Shown here in pieces: positions 7,558 through 8,498 of a stretch of DNA of 8,498 bases. The notes beneath the pieces were generated by a model. That model worked only from the letters and a program-made list of their open reading frames with translations. It was not told the DNA's origin and did no database searches. Location: the NCBI GenBank assembly GCA_018065745.1, contig JAGHSS010000192.1, positions 1 to 8,498 on the forward strand. The letters run 5' to 3'. Each line of letters opens with the position of its first letter. Positions within the stretch are counted from its first letter, which is position 1. A program made the position numbers and the translations under genes. The DNA is from Candidatus Neoflavobacterium equi. Its GTDB lineage: Bacteria > Bacteroidota > Bacteroidia > Flavobacteriales > Flavobacteriaceae.

Positions 7558-7560
7558 TTC

Positions 7561-8424
7561 TTATTGTATGTTTAGGCGTTTATGGGTATTGATGATGGCC
7601 ATTTTATTTTTGTAGTCAATCCATTCTTGTCCCAACTGTCTGCGTTTAAAATTGTCATAGTGACGCATGATAAATACATTGTAAGCAGCCTTTGCTAAAT
7701 TGCTCAATTTTCTAGGAAAAGCTCTTAAACTCATGGAGAATCCTGGAGTCAAATATTTCATATAGTGCCAGTAGCCTTCAGGCATGAAAAGCATTTCACC
7801 GTGGTTGAGTTCACATACAAACGCTTCTACATTTTTAAGCGCTGGGAATTTTTCATAGTCCGGATGATCAAAATCAATATCCTCACGAGATATTAATGCA
7901 TGTGGTACTTTATACATATACGGCGTTTGGTCCGGATGTAAAATCATACAGCGTTTTTTTCCGTGAAAATGGAAGTGTAGTATATTGGAATAATCAATGT
8001 CAAAATGCATAAAAACCTTGGAATTCTCCCCTCCAAAAAACAACATAGGAAGTTGTTTAACCAAGCGTAAACCAATGTCAGGCCACTTAAAATCATTTTT
8101 TAAAATAGGCACTTCCTTCATTAAATTATATAAAAAGATGCGGTAATTTGTAGGTTTGCTTTCCAACAAATCCACATAGTCTTTCATTTTCATTTCAGCA
8201 TGAGCCTGATTGAAACCGTCCTTATGCGTTACAGGTCTGTCGTCATATAAAGGTACTGTTTTGTCTCCAGCAACCTGTTTAATATAATTGAGGTGCCATT
8301 TTTGATATGCTGGCCAATCAGAAGTTAATTGCTCTATAACTACGGGTTTTTGTTTCTTCACGTAGTTGTTGTAAAAATCTTCCTTACTGATGGTTTTAAC
8401 TCGTTCAATTTCTTTTAATTGCAT
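7561..8424 (-). CDS. Cupin-like (JmjC-fold) Fe(II)/2-oxoglutarate-dependent oxygenase, FIH/JMJD5 type
   Basis: This 287-residue protein has the cupin_8/JmjC plan, and enzymes of this class hydroxylate protein side chains using Fe(II), O2 and 2-oxoglutarate. An N-terminal KPVVIEQLTSDWPA segment is the usual family opening. The iron-binding H-x-D is H140-F-D142, and the distal His is H220 in FMPEGYWHYM, which closely resembles the JMJD5 'IPxxYWHYV' motif. K157 in GKKRC aligns with the 2-oxoglutarate-binding Lys of human FIH (GYKRC). IDFDHPDYEKFP (183-194) also mirrors a stretch of FIH. All metal ligands are present, so it should be active. The C-terminal ~45 residues are helical and basic, where FIH has its dimer helices. 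There is no signal peptide, so it is probably cytosolic. The substrate is unknown. It is convergent with the modular genes, which suggests independent regulation. The start at 8424 gives the full family N-terminus. Confidence 0.88.
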   Translation of the reverse strand: MQLKEIERVKTISKEDFYNNYVKKQKPVVIEQLTSDWPAYQKWHLNYIKQVAGDKTVPLYDDRPVTHKDGFNQAHAEMKMKDYVDLLESKPTNYRIFLYNLMKEVPILKNDFKWPDIGLRLVKQLPMLFFGGENSKVFMHFDIDYSNILHFHFHGKKRCMILHPDQTPYMYKVPHALISREDIDFDHPDYEKFPALKNVEAFVCELNHGEMLFMPEGYWHYMKYLTPGFSMSLRAFPRKLSNLAKAAYNVFIMRHYDNFKRRQLGQEWIDYKNKMAIINTHKRLNIQ

Positions 8425-8440
8425 AAAAGTAGTGTTAAAT

Positions 8441-8448
8441 TAAAAGTA
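8441..8448 (-). promoter_or_regulatory. Possible -7 element for the oxygenase gene
   Basis: On the minus strand this reads TACTTTTA, a five-of-six match to the Bacteroidota -7 consensus TAnnTTTG, and would place the transcription start about a dozen bases before the ATG. A TTTTG lies upstream (minus strand, 8475-8479), but the ~26-base spacing is longer than the usual 19-21. A second identical octamer overlaps the start codon. In such AT-rich DNA this could be chance. No Shine-Dalgarno is visible. Confidence 0.22.
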
Positions 8449-8498
8449 CGTGTAATTGTTTTTTATCTGTATTTCAAAAGCATCCCAAAATTACTAAC

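Noticed and set aside
1..8498. Mobile elements, CRISPR arrays, tRNA or rRNA genes, toxin-antitoxin or phage-defence genes
   Set aside because: I saw no terminal inverted repeats, transposase, spaced direct repeats, cloverleaf-forming sequence or defence-type domain on either strand; the window is filled by three ordinary protein genes.

Overview
The window looks like a chromosomal stretch from a marine or soil-type member of the Bacteroidota, most likely the class Flavobacteriia. The signs are AT-rich DNA, no Shine-Dalgarno sequences ahead of the genes, and two very large secreted proteins. These carry Ig-like, IPT/TIG and lamin-tail modules, the flavobacterial 'WNG..WSNG.P ... YWSAPV ... GNPYPSAID' block, and type IX secretion system (T9SS)-style C-termini. 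The genus is inferred, not shown.

Layout: (1) Positions 1-4211 (+) hold a giant modular exported protein cut at its 5' end by the window edge. The reading frame stays open to the first base, and those upstream codons encode the hydrophobic core of a signal peptide, so the GTG at 42 is not the true start. (2) A strong intrinsic terminator (4217-4250) and a short AT-rich spacer follow. (3) Positions 4334-7537 (+) hold a complete second modular exported protein, a clear paralog of the first with the same domain order but one ~310-residue block fewer. (4) A hairpin lies in the 23-bp gap between convergent genes. (5) Positions 7561-8424 (-) encode a 287-residue cupin-like/JmjC-fold Fe(II)/2-oxoglutarate oxygenase of the FIH/JMJD5 type. 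(6) Positions 8425-8498 are upstream DNA of that gene.

How they work together: the two big proteins are probably exported by Sec, crossed to the surface by the T9SS, and act as surface or secreted structural/adhesive proteins. I see no catalytic domain in either. The terminator between them suggests separate transcription units, although they clearly arose by tandem duplication followed by gain or loss of modules. The oxygenase is convergent, has no signal peptide and is presumably cytosolic; nothing visible ties it functionally to the surface proteins. I do not see a clearly new system here. The most interesting points are the thrice-repeated Cys-bracketed module, the differing C-terminal sorting regions of the two paralogs, and the FIH/JMJD5-like hydroxylase.
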